A DNA stretch of 64,000 nucleotides, taken from positions 100,974,161-101,038,160 of the forward strand of contig CM035428.1 in the NCBI GenBank assembly GCA_020310875.1, written 5' to 3'. Of the stretch, positions 44,731 to 54,930 are shown piece after piece. The stretch is from Ceratopteris richardii. Taxonomy: Eukaryota; Streptophyta; Polypodiopsida; Polypodiales; Pteridaceae. The position numbers were made by a program, and so were the translations under genes. The notes beneath the pieces are model-generated. The model did not search any database. It saw nothing but the letters and a program-made list of their open reading frames with translations, and was not told the origin of the DNA. Every line of letters starts with the position of its first letter. Position 1 is the stretch's first letter.

Positions 44731-45394
44731 TGTTGGCAGTAGCCAGAGGCATAGAAGACGCGGAAGCATGTGAAGACAGAGCATAACGAAGAAGCCGGGA
44801 GTCAATCGAATCATTTTTTCAAAGAATTATGTTTTATAAATACTTTTCAAAACCTCCAACAGTGATTTTCGTCACTTTTGTACTATATGTAACATAGAAA
44901 AAACCTTTTTGTAAAATATAGCTCCATTTTGTGCAAATCAAGCAGTCGTCAAGCTTGAGGAGCTTAGGTAGAACGAGCCTACCAATTTTGGCTATTTTTA
45001 GACATCGTTTACCCTTTCAAATAGCGCCTAGAACCTATTTTTTAACTATGCCGGTCACTAGATGTGAAAACGGTCAAAACTAGTCTAGAATCTATAAAAA
45101 GAGCTAGAGAGCTCATTTTTTAGGTTAGCTTGTTTGAGTAGAGAAGAGCTTAGAGCTATTTTGAGCTTGTAAGAGTGTTCTTGAGTAATAGAGTTGATTT
45201 CCTACCTTCCATTGTGTCTTGCTTGTCTCTTCATTGTGTGTGTGTGTATGTGTGTGTGCATCTCTATGCTTCTCACCTTCACTCTCACTTCATCTCATAT
45301 TCACGATCTTCATATCACTCCTATCTCTTCCGCGGATTGACATTAAGGAGGTGGAGCTTCTTAATGTGGTCCTCACCATTGTGCTAGAGCAACA
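44731..45394 (+). repeat. 3' LTR of the outer Gypsy
   Basis: It begins TGTTGGCAGTAGCC directly after the purine tract GAGAGGGAGGGGGG (44,717-44,730) and ends GAGCAACA. It differs from 20,479-21,136 at around 18 sites plus a small indel. The TATA box is at 45,093-45,100. Confidence 0.93.
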
Positions 45395-45524
45395 CTTGCG
45401 TTTGTGAAGCTCCCTCTTGTTTTGTAGCTCCTCTTTTGCTTTGCTTTGATATCCAAAAATGATACCAGATAAGCTTTCCAATGAGTGTTTAAATGCAAGA
45501 AATGGTTACATATACACTAAGACA

Positions 45525-45896
45525 TGAGCTCCACAACATAGCTATGTACAAACTGACGTGCGGTTGGAAGGAGTCTATAGGAAGACAAAATGACAAAATG
45601 ACTAGATCTGACTACTGGGAGCTCTTGCATCTTTCTCTCCTTGTTTAGAATGTGCTCCCACTCCACTTTTATAACCAATGAGCATGTGAATAAGTTTGTG
45701 CCTCCTTAACTCACCACTTTGCCCACTACATGCCACTAACTACAAGGGAGATAATGTATCTTTTACTCATCATGAATGTTGACTAGACTTTTTCTTTTCT
45801 GTTTTTCTTTTCTCTTCTTTTCCTTTATCTTTATATTTGGTAAATTTATCCAAGCATAGCTGATATGAAAATGAGCTTGTACATTTATCTTCAACA
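45525..45896 (-). repeat. 5' LTR of Copia B
   Basis: This matches 15,845-16,183. On the plus strand it ends TCTTCAACA, giving TGTTGAAGAT at the element's 5' end. It may extend to 45,482, because a partial Met-tRNA PBS (TGGTATCA on the minus strand, 45,467-45,460) lies about 14 bp beyond that point. Confidence 0.82.
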
Positions 45897-48800
45897 TTTT
45901 GGAAGAGTAAAGATTCTTTACAGAAGTATTGCATAAAGACCAAGACTTGATGAAGAAAAGGCTACTTCAAATTCAAGGAAAAACAATGGTTTGGAGAAGA
46001 TGAAGGAATCAGATCAACATCAAATCACAGGTATTAGTTTCTACTATTAGATTTTCATTTGTAGGTCATATCTTAGAAGAGCAATTATGAAGAGATTTGA
46101 AGGATTCAAGGAGTGCTTTTATACACTTTCATTATTTTGAAAGTAAAAGCATTAGCTACTCAAAACAGGTATCTAGAGGTTGTTCTTGACAGTTTTGATA
46201 GATCTCTTTCATGGCAAGAAAGCTCATCTAAGAAGATAAATTTGGAGATCACATTAGTTTTCCTTTCAGGCAACACAAGGTTGGAAGCTTTATTTTATCA
46301 AATTATGTACCTAGAGAGGTAATTCAACATTCAGCTAACTCTAGAAAAAGGTTGGTGAATTCAGATATATCAATCACATTTGAAGCAGAGTGTTGATTCC
46401 TCATATGCTGAGAGGAGATGGAGTTGAGATGGTAGAAGCATGTTTTATCTTCTATGTTCACTTCCATGTATATACCATGTTTGTTTTGTCTCTTAGTCTT
46501 AGTACTAGAGGAAGAGAAAAATTCATTTGAAGAAGTTAAGAGTGCTTGCTACTTCAAGATGAAGAGAACGAAAGGTATGGAAGAGAACTTTGAAGATGTT
46601 AACATCATCAGGTGGAAGAAAGATGCAGAAGAAGAAGATCCAACAATTCCAAAGTGAAAGTAAGACTTCCTTTTCTCTTATATTTTCCATATACTTTTCC
46701 TATTTTTATCCTCTACATCCAAAAACAAGATTACAAGAACATCTTGTGTGAAGAAGATAGTTTAAAGAAGAAGCAGTTTCTTGTTTTGCATTATACTTGG
46801 TCATGTTTTAGAAGGTTTTGAAAAAGAATTGCATTGAGAGAAAGAAAAGCAGCAAATATGTGAGGTAGGTTATATGTTCTGACTCATATATGTATGAGTT
46901 ATGTATAAGTTGAAGATTTTGAGCAGGCAGTTATATGTTCCCTCAAAGAATTCTTGGATTGTCATTTCAGAGCTACTTGATATATGACAAGTTGCAGAGA
47001 AGTATATTTCTTCTTTACCTAATTCTTGAGGTAAAAGAGTATTTGTAGCAGATGTTGGAGACTTGGAGTGAGTTTTTTGTTTGGAAAAGTTACCTCATAT
47101 TCAGTATACTCAGAAAATTCAGAGTTTTTTAGGATGAAAATTCAGAAAATTCAATATTTTTAGAATTTCAGTATTTTCAGAAAAAAATTCAGAATTTCAG
47201 TATTTTCAGAAAATTCAGAAAATTCAGTATTTTCAGGAAAATTCAAAAAAATTCAGATTTTGTGATGTACCAATCAGATGGAGAATCTACTTTCTATGAT
47301 TGTCTTGATTTTTGGATACATGCTTGTATTCAAAAAGATGTTCCATCAGATTCTATCACTTGATTGAGAAGTGGAGATAGCCAAAAGAAAGTCAAGCAGA
47401 TACAATCACATTTCACTCAGGAAGAATATGAAGATATGAAGTATCAACTTGCAAATTTTGGAGTTCTCAAGGTGAGAGTTTGTCCACTTATGTTTCAGTA
47501 GAATTTGCAGGTTCTTGGAAGGATTTAGTTGAAGAAAAGTTTTACAACTTTACGTGAGAAGCATGGACACTTAGAGACATTCAGGTAGCAAATCAAACAT
47601 TCAGTCATGAAGGTTTGATGAGAGCAGATTCTACACAAGTATTTTGTTGCAGAGATCATAGATCTTGATAGATCTTGAATGATCTAGTATGATTCTATAT
47701 GATCTTGAATATTTATGAGTCAGTTGTCTATCTTTTGTTTGTAAAATTCTTAACTTTGGAAGAAGTAAGTCAAAGATTCAGATTCTATCATATTAGTGTT
47801 GCAGAGAAATAGAAGAAGATACTTGTTATGTTGCAAAAGATTATGAATCTGAAAATGCTTTCACCAAGGTTTTTGTTATCATGTAATAGATCAGCTAACA
47901 TTATTCTATAATATGGAAAGCTGAGGAAGTAACAGTGGAAGCTATTAGCAATTGTGTAGTGCTAATAATCTGATCACGCAAGATCAGGTCTATTGAAAGA
48001 AGGAAGACGTTCCAGATTTCATAAATTCTGATATACTTTTAAAAATTCTGGATACTAGTGTTAAATCATCTAGGGGGTGATGAAACATGAAGACTTATTT
48101 TCAGCCATATGTGAAAGAATGCAGAGTCATACCTACAGGTATTCCTATATTTCCTTCATCAGTTTCACTTTATGTTCCAAGATTTGAAGAAGAAGGAAGA
48201 AGGAGAATGTCTAGAGAAAGTTCATGTTAGGTGTTCCTATTCGGGAGAAAGTTCCTGAGTTCTATTGCAGAGAAACTTGATATTTCAGAAAGGTATGTTA
48301 CTTATGAGGTGCACACATATATGATTATACCAGACTCTGAAGGAAAGAGGTATGAAAGATTTACAGATAGAATAAGGATGAAGACATGGTAACAGCATAG
48401 ATATGAAATTTTGGTGAGACTCATGAGTTAAGTTGAGTACAATCAGAGATGAACCAGCTAGTGTTCATAATACACTATGTTGTGAGTTGTTAGTCACAAG
48501 TCCCAGGATGGATTCAATTTCTGATTATGTTTTAGTGTATTTACATGACACAACAGAAGTACGTTGAGAAACCTTTTATAAGGTAAATGCTAATATGTGG
48601 ATCCTAGTGTATGCCTACAGGTTTGAGAAGACTTATTTTAGGAGATAGCAGATTCAGAGACAAGTCATGCTACATATGTTGTCAAGCAGTGATTGCTTGA
48701 TGTCTTCTAAACACTATTGGATATATAGTTTGCATATTTTCTCAGGTATTATGGTTCATATTCAGCGAATTCAGTTTTTTGAAGTTTGAAGAAGTTCAAA

Positions 48801-48939
48801 TTCAGTTTTGAAGAAGACCATTGAAGAAAAAGTTTGAAGCTCAATTCGGGAGGACAAGTTTGTAGCTTATGACAGTTTGCAGATGAATGAAGTTGCATAT
48901 CCAGTTTAGTTTGTACCAATATGACATTGTAGGGGGGAC
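45897..48939 (+). mobile_element. Element D: internal region of a long-LTR noncoding retroelement (left-truncated)
   Basis: About 3 kb of AT-rich, Gln/Glu/Lys-codon-like sequence has no convincing long ORF and ends in the purine tract AGGGGGGAC (48,931-48,939) just before a 1.48-kb LTR. No gag, RT or integrase motif was seen. Weak coding-like stretches occur at about 47,260-47,480 and 48,087-48,230 but match nothing I know. The left end is defined only by the Copia B LTR. It may be a large non-autonomous (LARD-like) element. Confidence 0.55.
47095..47265 (+). repeat. AATTCAG/TTTTCAG low-complexity repeat
   Basis: Irregular tandem copies of (A)ATTCAGAAA and TATTTTCAG fill this stretch inside element D. 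Confidence 0.85.
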
Positions 48940-50414
48940 TGTTGAAAACAATGTCACATTAGTCCAAAATCCTATTAGGGCAAAAACCCTAATTTTGGTA
49001 CTTATTCATTTTTGGTACAAAATTTGGGTAAAATTTTTATGAGCCTATCTTGTAGAGCTTGATGAGGGCTTTCCAATGGTATATGACATTCAATCATCAA
49101 AGATCATATTTGGGAGAAAACCCTAACCCTAATTTTCTACTGATTTAGGGTTTTTACCTCATTTGATAGCTCTTAGCTTGGAGATCATAAAAATGTTGTT
49201 AGATCATTCATCAGGTGGTCAGATAGTGGAAAAAATAGGTCAAGTAGCACTTTTAGTGGATACCTTTAAAATAAAGGAAAAGCTATTAAAAACTTATGTT
49301 AAGTTTTTAAAACAAAAAGCGATCAGCTTTATTTGATTCCAATCGCCAAATTTTAATGGAAAAAAGCTACTTTATCGCAAGACATCATCAAGGCCTATAT
49401 AACAAGGTCTTATAGTCACAACTAGATCATCCAACACTCTCCAACGCCAGCTTTGGTCCCTCTCTTGAGGAGATAGTTCTCTAGCACTCATGGGGCAGCC
49501 ATGGTGCACTCTAGGAGCATGTTGAGGAGCAACTATGGAGTTCTTCTTGGACAAAAGTGTGCTCACGCTCTTGCTTATGGAGAAGACTTACCTATCAACA
49601 ACTTGGTGGTGTGGATCAGCTATCTACATGATGTATTTGAAGATTGTCTTCTACATGAAGATTATGGAGTACTTCAAAGACATTGGATGGAGCTTAACAT
49701 AAGATTGCATCTTATGTTAACTATTCAGGTACATATTCTCTTTATGTACATAGGTACTACTTGGAGCTTATGGAAGTAGTGGCATCCATATCTGGAGGTG
49801 TCCTATTTGGCATACATAAAGGAGAATCAATACATGCATGCTACATGCATTCAGATGAGATGTTAGAGAAGGTGTTTCCATATGAGTATGAGGATTTTTG
49901 TCAGGAACATATTAGCATTCTATGCTAAGTCTGTAAGTATGTGATCTTTCACACACACATCTGATTTAGGGTCTTCCATAGCCTAAAATCAGATTAGGGT
50001 TTGCTAAATATCAGTTTCAAACTGATCTTTCCTCTTTCATCCACTCATATATACTCTTCTACAACCTATCAGGTCATACATCTCATACATATTCAGATTT
50101 CTATCCCTACATCTGAATATTCTTGTAAATTTTGTACATACACTCTTCCATCTATTTCTGTTCACATAGTGGTTGAGATTTTGACTCCCACATTGTAAAT
50201 TGACATTTGTATATATGATGGTGTGAGTAAGCAATGGCTTACGTAACACTTTGAACATGTTGTCTAATCTCTCTCTATCTTTGTCTCATCATTGTATGAT
50301 TAAGTGTGGTATGTTCATGTTTGTCAATTTTGGAAGAAGCTGGAATCATGTTTGTCAATTCTTGGACCTATGGGACCTGTGGAATTATGTTCTGGGCTTG
50401 CCTAATTTCCAACA
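48940..50414 (+). repeat. 3' LTR of element D, about 1.48 kb
   Basis: It begins TGTTGAAAACAATG after a G-rich purine tract and ends TTTCCAACA, giving TGTTG/CAACA inverted termini. It is followed by a family A LTR, which suggests that D inserted into that LTR. No second copy of this LTR lies in the window, so the right boundary rests on the termini and on the abrupt change to Copia sequence. It contains no convincing ORF. Confidence 0.7.
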
Positions 50415-50543
50415 AGGATTATAGGCATATATACAAGCAGGGGAAGAAGACCTCCTAAGGAGGGGAAAAAGACCTCCTAAGGAGGGAAAAAAGTGTCCCC
50501 ACAGTCCTAAGTGTGTTCACACACATCACTACCGAAATATATC
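50415..50543 (-). repeat. Copia family A LTR fragment, minus strand
   Basis: This matches the reverse complement of the family A LTR from TTATAGGCATATATACAAGC to ATATATCAACA. A 22-bp unit around GACCTCCTAAGGAGGG is duplicated in tandem (about 50,448-50,492). The remaining LTR part appears displaced by element D. Confidence 0.85.
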
Positions 50544-50830
50544 AACAACCGAGTAAAGGGCATGTAAAGCTATGGACGGGAGAGAAATGAGAGAAAAGGA
50601 AGAGAAGTTGGAAGGGAAAGCACTGTAAAGTTTTTGGAAAAGATACCTCTTTGTGCATCAGAGTTACCCCCCCTTGTCACATATCAAAACATACAAAAAT
50701 GAACATTCAATGTAGTCACACCTACAAAAAAGACAACATATAGAGAGAAAAAAAGTTTTAAAACTTCAGTAGGAATCAAATTTATTTCACACCTAAGCTC
50801 ACTATGCATGCACGAAGCTATCAATGCATA
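50544..50830. repeat. Shared repeat R1, copy 2
   Basis: This is the counterpart of 12,864-13,190 and likewise directly follows a minus-strand family A LTR end. No coding content was seen. Confidence 0.65.
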
Positions 50831-51300
50831 GAAAATTATCTCAAGGCCCCCATACCCCCTTGGGACACTAATTTCTCACCATATCCATCTCCATGGAGCA
50901 AGGAGAAGAGAGAGTTATGAGATTTGCAAGATCCCTTTATTCACCAAATGGAAAAAATTCTACAAAATTGAGCTCTAACTGAGCTGTATATAAAAAATAA
51001 TGGCCTTGTCCACACCCAAAAGTGGCCACTATAGTTAAAATAGTCCAACATTACTTTTAAAGCTATTCTAATTGGTTTATTGAGCAAATTTACCTATCTT
51101 AAGTGAGATAATTACATCATTGAGCTATCTTAGACTCTTGGGAATAATAAATTGAATTACATCTGTAAGAATTGAAGATTCTAAGCTAACTAGGATTATT
51201 ACAAAAAAGTATGGGGACTCGAAAAAAAACTTTCAGAGTCTTTTACATCACTTTCCTTCATCTTGCACATCTTTTTCTTGCTTGTCCGCCAGCAAATCTT
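50831..51300. other. Unassigned AT-rich spacer
   Basis: No ORF or LTR terminus could be supported. It may include the 5' edge of the decayed Gypsy whose array starts at about 51,310. Confidence 0.4.
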
Positions 51301-51309
51301 CACAGTGAT

Positions 51310-51890
51310 ACTTGGTAGGTATCTTGGGTTAGATATCATGATACCTAATAGGTATCACAATACCTGATAGGTATCACAACACCTAACACATATCATGGCA
51401 TTTGTTAAATGCATAGATCTTTGAGCATTGTGATATTGCCAAGTATCATCAACATTCATTAGGTATTGTGACATTCATAGATATCATCAATATCTGACAA
51501 ATCTCATGACATTGTTTGTGTATCATAGGATTAGGTGTGATTGACACTTGCCCAGTGTCATCTTGCTTCAAGTATCATTGATACTTGTCCAGTGTTGCAA
51601 CATCTAACAAGTATCGTGGAATTGGAGGTATCACCAACATTTAGCAGATGTTGTGATTCTTCATAAGTATTACGACATTTGTTGAGTATCATGGTACTTA
51701 TCATGGATTTTGGATGTCTTTGACACTTTACAAGTGTCATGTCTCTAGGTATCACCATTTTTAAGTGTCACCATTTTAGGTGTCATAGATTTCTTGTGTC
51801 ATCATTTTCAAGTGTCACATGTTTCAGGTATCATCTATTATAAGTGTCACTTAGGTTGAGTGCTATCTATTGTAAGTGTCGGCAATATTT
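51310..51890 (+). repeat. Leader-type array of GTATCATGATACC motifs
   Basis: About 580 bp of recurring GGTATCAC, AAGTATCAT, GTGTCATG and ATATCATGATACC motifs resemble the inner Gypsy leader array after loss of CpG. One intact AAGTATCGTGG remains near 51,608. A decayed Gypsy gag lies downstream at about 52,600-53,120, so it occupies the same leader position. Confidence 0.75.
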
Positions 51891-52600
51891 CATTGTATGT
51901 GAAAAAAATGAGAATTAGTTGATTATGGGGAAAATTTTGAGTAGGTCTAAGGTATTTGATTAGTATGGATTAGTGCTAGGACTTCTCAACGGTCACAATT
52001 GAGCCTAGATCACTTCACAAACATCAAGGTAGTGTTTGGATAAGTGAACAGAGAGACATCACAAGGGGGATATTGGATCCACAAGGAAATACATAGAGTT
52101 GGATAGCCATAGATAATGACTAAAAAGTGTATGATATAATTCCTAACATTGAATTCAATTTTGGGGAGAAATTGAAGGTGGTTGAGTGTGAGAGTAAGAC
52201 ATGTGTGTTTAGAGAGATCAAGGAGTCCATGAGCACTTGGACTTGGTATTTCATTTCTTCACTTACCTTACACAACACGCTATCTGATGCATGAAAGAAC
52301 CTAGGGAACTCACAAACACAAAGATTCCACCAATTGCAAATAAGAATAGAGGAGCCATGTGTGCTAAGGGTCAAGTGGGTTAGGACTAAGGACTAATTCC
52401 TTTTTGCACTTATTAAGATATGTACATATAATTGGGATTATAAGAAGTGTGATCTCATCAGCTGAGATCACTACAAATAGGAGTGTACACATAACATACT
52501 CTAATTCCTCTAGTGAACAAGACTAAGAAGAAATCGTACCTTCTAAAAATATGCATAACTTTGGGTGAAGCACCAAAACTATGTCCACTATAGAAGTGAA
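51891..52600 (+). other. Leader or inserted sequence upstream of a Gypsy gag remnant
   Basis: No recognisable gene was found. By position this corresponds to the array-to-gag leader, but it is longer than in the inner Gypsy, so it may include another insertion. Confidence 0.4.
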
Positions 52601-53120
52601 ATATGATAATTACTTGCAATTTGTTTCCATAAACTTGAATGTAGTGGAAATGTACTTAATTGGAATCAATAGTTCCCAACTAAAACTTCAAGGAACTAGC
52701 AAGACTCAGGTGATTTCAAGACCAACATTTAAGCTTTAAGGATGTTTCTACTTGGACAAGAAGGGTATTCTCTACATGATGGTAGGCCAACATGAGAAAA
52801 CTAATGATTTTGGATCTATTATGGAGGGTGTACCACCGTCCAATCCTATCAAGAATAAATGTCAAGTCATGACACCTAGGGGGAAGTCTCTGGTAGTCAA
52901 ATTCTTCAAAGGTGAATATATTCCTCATGAGGATGACATGATTGAACTTTACCTAATAGAGGGCACATACAAAGTCATGTATGTGTATCCACCTACCATT
53001 GGAGCTATCCCTAAATTTGTTACCATCTATGAATTGCATAATCTTAAGGAGATTATGCAGGTTATATGTATAGATATATCAAGGAGGAAAAATAAGGATC
53101 TACCATTCTCTATGGATGGG
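52600..53120 (+). pseudogene. Gypsy gag N-terminal fragment (fossil)
   Basis: The segment YLDKKGILYMMV at about 52,750 aligns with YIDKEGTMYVVT of the inner polyprotein. The following TPRGKSLVVKFFKGEYIP and KFVTIYELHNL match TPRGKSVLTRVLTPEWIP and PVVTIYEFKDP. This identifies a third, more divergent member of the same Gypsy family. It stops where LINE-like sequence begins. Confidence 0.82.
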
Positions 53121-53121
53121 A

Positions 53122-54344
53122 GAACCTAATAGGAGGGGCATTCCCAAAATTAAATTAGCTACTTGCATAAGCCAAAAATATCAAGGTGGTTTGGGATTCT
53201 AGACATTGAAGATATGGCCAATGAATTGGCAACTAACTAGTTAATTAAACCTTGGAGCAACAAAGATACCTCTTGGACCAAACTAATTTTTAGAAATAAG
53301 AGCAATTTTATGCTTGTGGGCCTTCCTTGATGGAATGGTCTGGATCTTCTCACTCTTTTGTTACCCCCTATCAAGTGACTGCCAAAGAACAACGTGAAAC
53401 AATTTGTCAAGATCAATAAAGATTGGAAATAGGCAGCCAATATGTTGGCAGTAACTCAAGGCACCGACACAAAGGAAGCATGTGAGAAGCAAAGTAATGA
53501 GATTAGAGGCGGCCCACTCATTAATTTTCTAGTCATTATTGATTTATAATGACCATAACATTGATAGAAACATCAACAATGATCTTAAGCACTAACCATT
53601 GCATATATAATCACCCAATTTTGTCACATGCTGCTCCATTTTATGGAATCTGAGGAGTCTTCGTGCTTAAGGAGATTAGGTAGAATACACGTATCAATTT
53701 TCAAATTTTTTGGATCTTGTTTGACCCCCAAAAGTAGCATAAGACATAAATTTTGACTAACTCGATCATCAGATGTGAAATCGGTCACTTCAGTTCAAAA
53801 ACTATAAATAGAGCTAGAGAGCTCATTTTTTGGGTGAGCTAGTTTGAGGTGTGAGACTTGTAGAAGTGTTCTTGTAATTTGAGTAATGTAGAGAAGAGAT
53901 TTACCTACCATTGCCTCTCCTATTGCCTCTTACATGTGTGTGTTTGCATGTATGTGTGTCTCCAATAGTGTGCTTCTCACTATCACTTCATGATCTTCAT
54001 ATCATCCTTACTCTTATGTAGATTAACAATTAAGGAGGTGGAGTTCCTTGACATGGTACTTACCCTTGTCTAGAGAAACATGATATTAGACAAAATGATT
54101 CAATCTAGTTCCCTATGAAGGGCATCAGAGGTGTTGAGCCTTGGAACCTCCAATAAGCTAGGAAGCTTTGGAACAAAGGTTTTCATTTGTGGAAACACCT
54201 TTGGAATCAAGAAACATGCCAATGGATTAGATTTGAGGACATTGACATGACTAGGAGAGTGGACTATGAAGAATGGTGCCAGTTGCAAAGCGAATTCATT
54301 GCTTGTGAGGGCTCAAGGATTTTCCTCCTTATTGTTCATGAACC
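53122..54344 (+). mobile_element. Probable LINE (non-LTR) RT C-terminal remnant, interrupted
   Basis: The segment RRGIPKIKLATCISQKYQGG, then LGFLDIEDMANELA and SWTKLIFRNK (53,130-53,300), has the layout of the region after the RT core in plant L1-type LINEs (typically ...W..VC.PK..GGLG..D...N.ALL...). The stretch KGFHLWKHLWNQETCQWI (about 54,170-54,230) fits the next part. A solo Gypsy LTR (53,443-54,080) separates the two pieces and Copia A8 cuts the right side. Stops and a frame change show it is dead. No 3' tail was identified. The family assignment rests on motif resemblance only. Confidence 0.55.
53443..54080 (+). repeat. Solo LTR of the Gypsy family (outer type)
   Basis: It begins TGTTGGCAGTAACTC and ends TAGAGAAACA, 638 bp, and is alignable throughout with the outer Gypsy LTR. 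TATAAATA is at 53,813-53,820, followed by GAGCTAGAGAGCTC, and a GT-rich tract lies near 53,934-53,960. No internal Gypsy sequence adjoins either end and LINE-like sequence lies on both sides. I see no clean 5-bp target duplication. Confidence 0.85.
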
Positions 54345-54575
54345 TGTTGATATATTTAGGTAGTGATGTGTGTGAACACACTAGGACCGCCGGGGCACTT
54401 TTTTCCCTCTTTAGGAGGTTTTTTTCCCCCGGCTTGTATATATGCCTATTTCCCTAATGGGCTACTTATCTTTGTACATTCTCTAGTAATACATTCAGTA
54501 TTGTGTGTTTGTGCTCCAAGCTTCTTCTTCTTCCTTGTGTTGTTCGTGTGCTTCCGCAAACGTCTAACTCCAACA
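54345..54575 (+). repeat. 5' LTR of Copia A8
   Basis: TGTTGATATA...CCAACA, 231 bp. The 3' partner is at 59,271-59,501. Confidence 0.97.
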
Positions 54576-54577
54576 AT

Positions 54578-54589
54578 TGGTATCAGAGC
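54578..54589 (+). other. Primer-binding site of Copia A8 (initiator tRNA-Met)
   Basis: TGGTATCAGAGC starts 3 bp after the 5' LTR. It is the standard plant Copia PBS, complementary to the initiator tRNA-Met 3' end. Confidence 0.95.
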
Positions 54590-54930
54590 AGGTCGTCGCT
54601 TCATCTAGGGCACCATCGACACTCCTTCATTTGCAGTCTCAGATTCACACGAAATTTGGTGAGCATACGTAGGGTGTTTCAAAGATCAAAACGGCTTCGC
54701 TTTGTCGTGCCGAAATCGCGATCTGAGCTCATTTCAGCCTCCAAACGCACTATCAGAGCGCTTGTGTAGGCTATTTTGTCTTTTTGTGCCAAAGGTATAT
54801 ACCAGTTTTTGTTCGCCAGTTTAAGCATCTCAAAGTTTGCTACAGGTCTAGCAGAACTCATCTAGGCAGTTTTGTTCAACTTTTTGAGATACAGTCAATT
54901 TTCTGCATCAAGGTATTTTAGTCACCGGCC

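Larger units (their letters stand above)
20479..45394 (+). mobile_element. Outer Gypsy (Athila/Tat-like), split by the inner Gypsy; broken
   Basis: This Ty3/Gypsy element has LTRs at 20,479-21,136 and 44,731-45,394 and inserted into the Copia B leader. The likely target duplication is CTTGT/CTTGC with one mismatch. Parts are: a tRNA-Asp-type PBS, a leader with a palindromic array, gag start at 23,026, the inner Gypsy insertion (23,050-36,489), the rest of gag, protease, the N-terminal part of RT, then an unrelated-looking env-position ORF, PPT and 3' LTR. RT core, RNase H and integrase were not found. There are around ten breaks in total. LTR divergence is near 3% by eye, so it is older than the inner copy. 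Confidence 0.9.
15845..45896 (-). mobile_element. Copia family B, complete span split by nested Gypsy insertions (broken)
   Basis: This minus-strand Ty1/Copia element has its 5' LTR at 45,896-45,525 and its 3' LTR at 16,183-15,845. Gag-pol lies at 20,420-16,200. The leader between 5' LTR and gag is split by the outer Gypsy (20,479-45,394). Removing the Gypsy layers leaves an element of about 5.1 kb, normal for Copia. The flanks do not show a shared target duplication (ACCCA on the left, TTTTG on the right). The left LTR may also be shorter than the right. Several breaks interrupt the frame. LTR substitutions plus indels exceed those of the inserted Gypsies, so it is the oldest layer of the nest. 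Confidence 0.85.
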
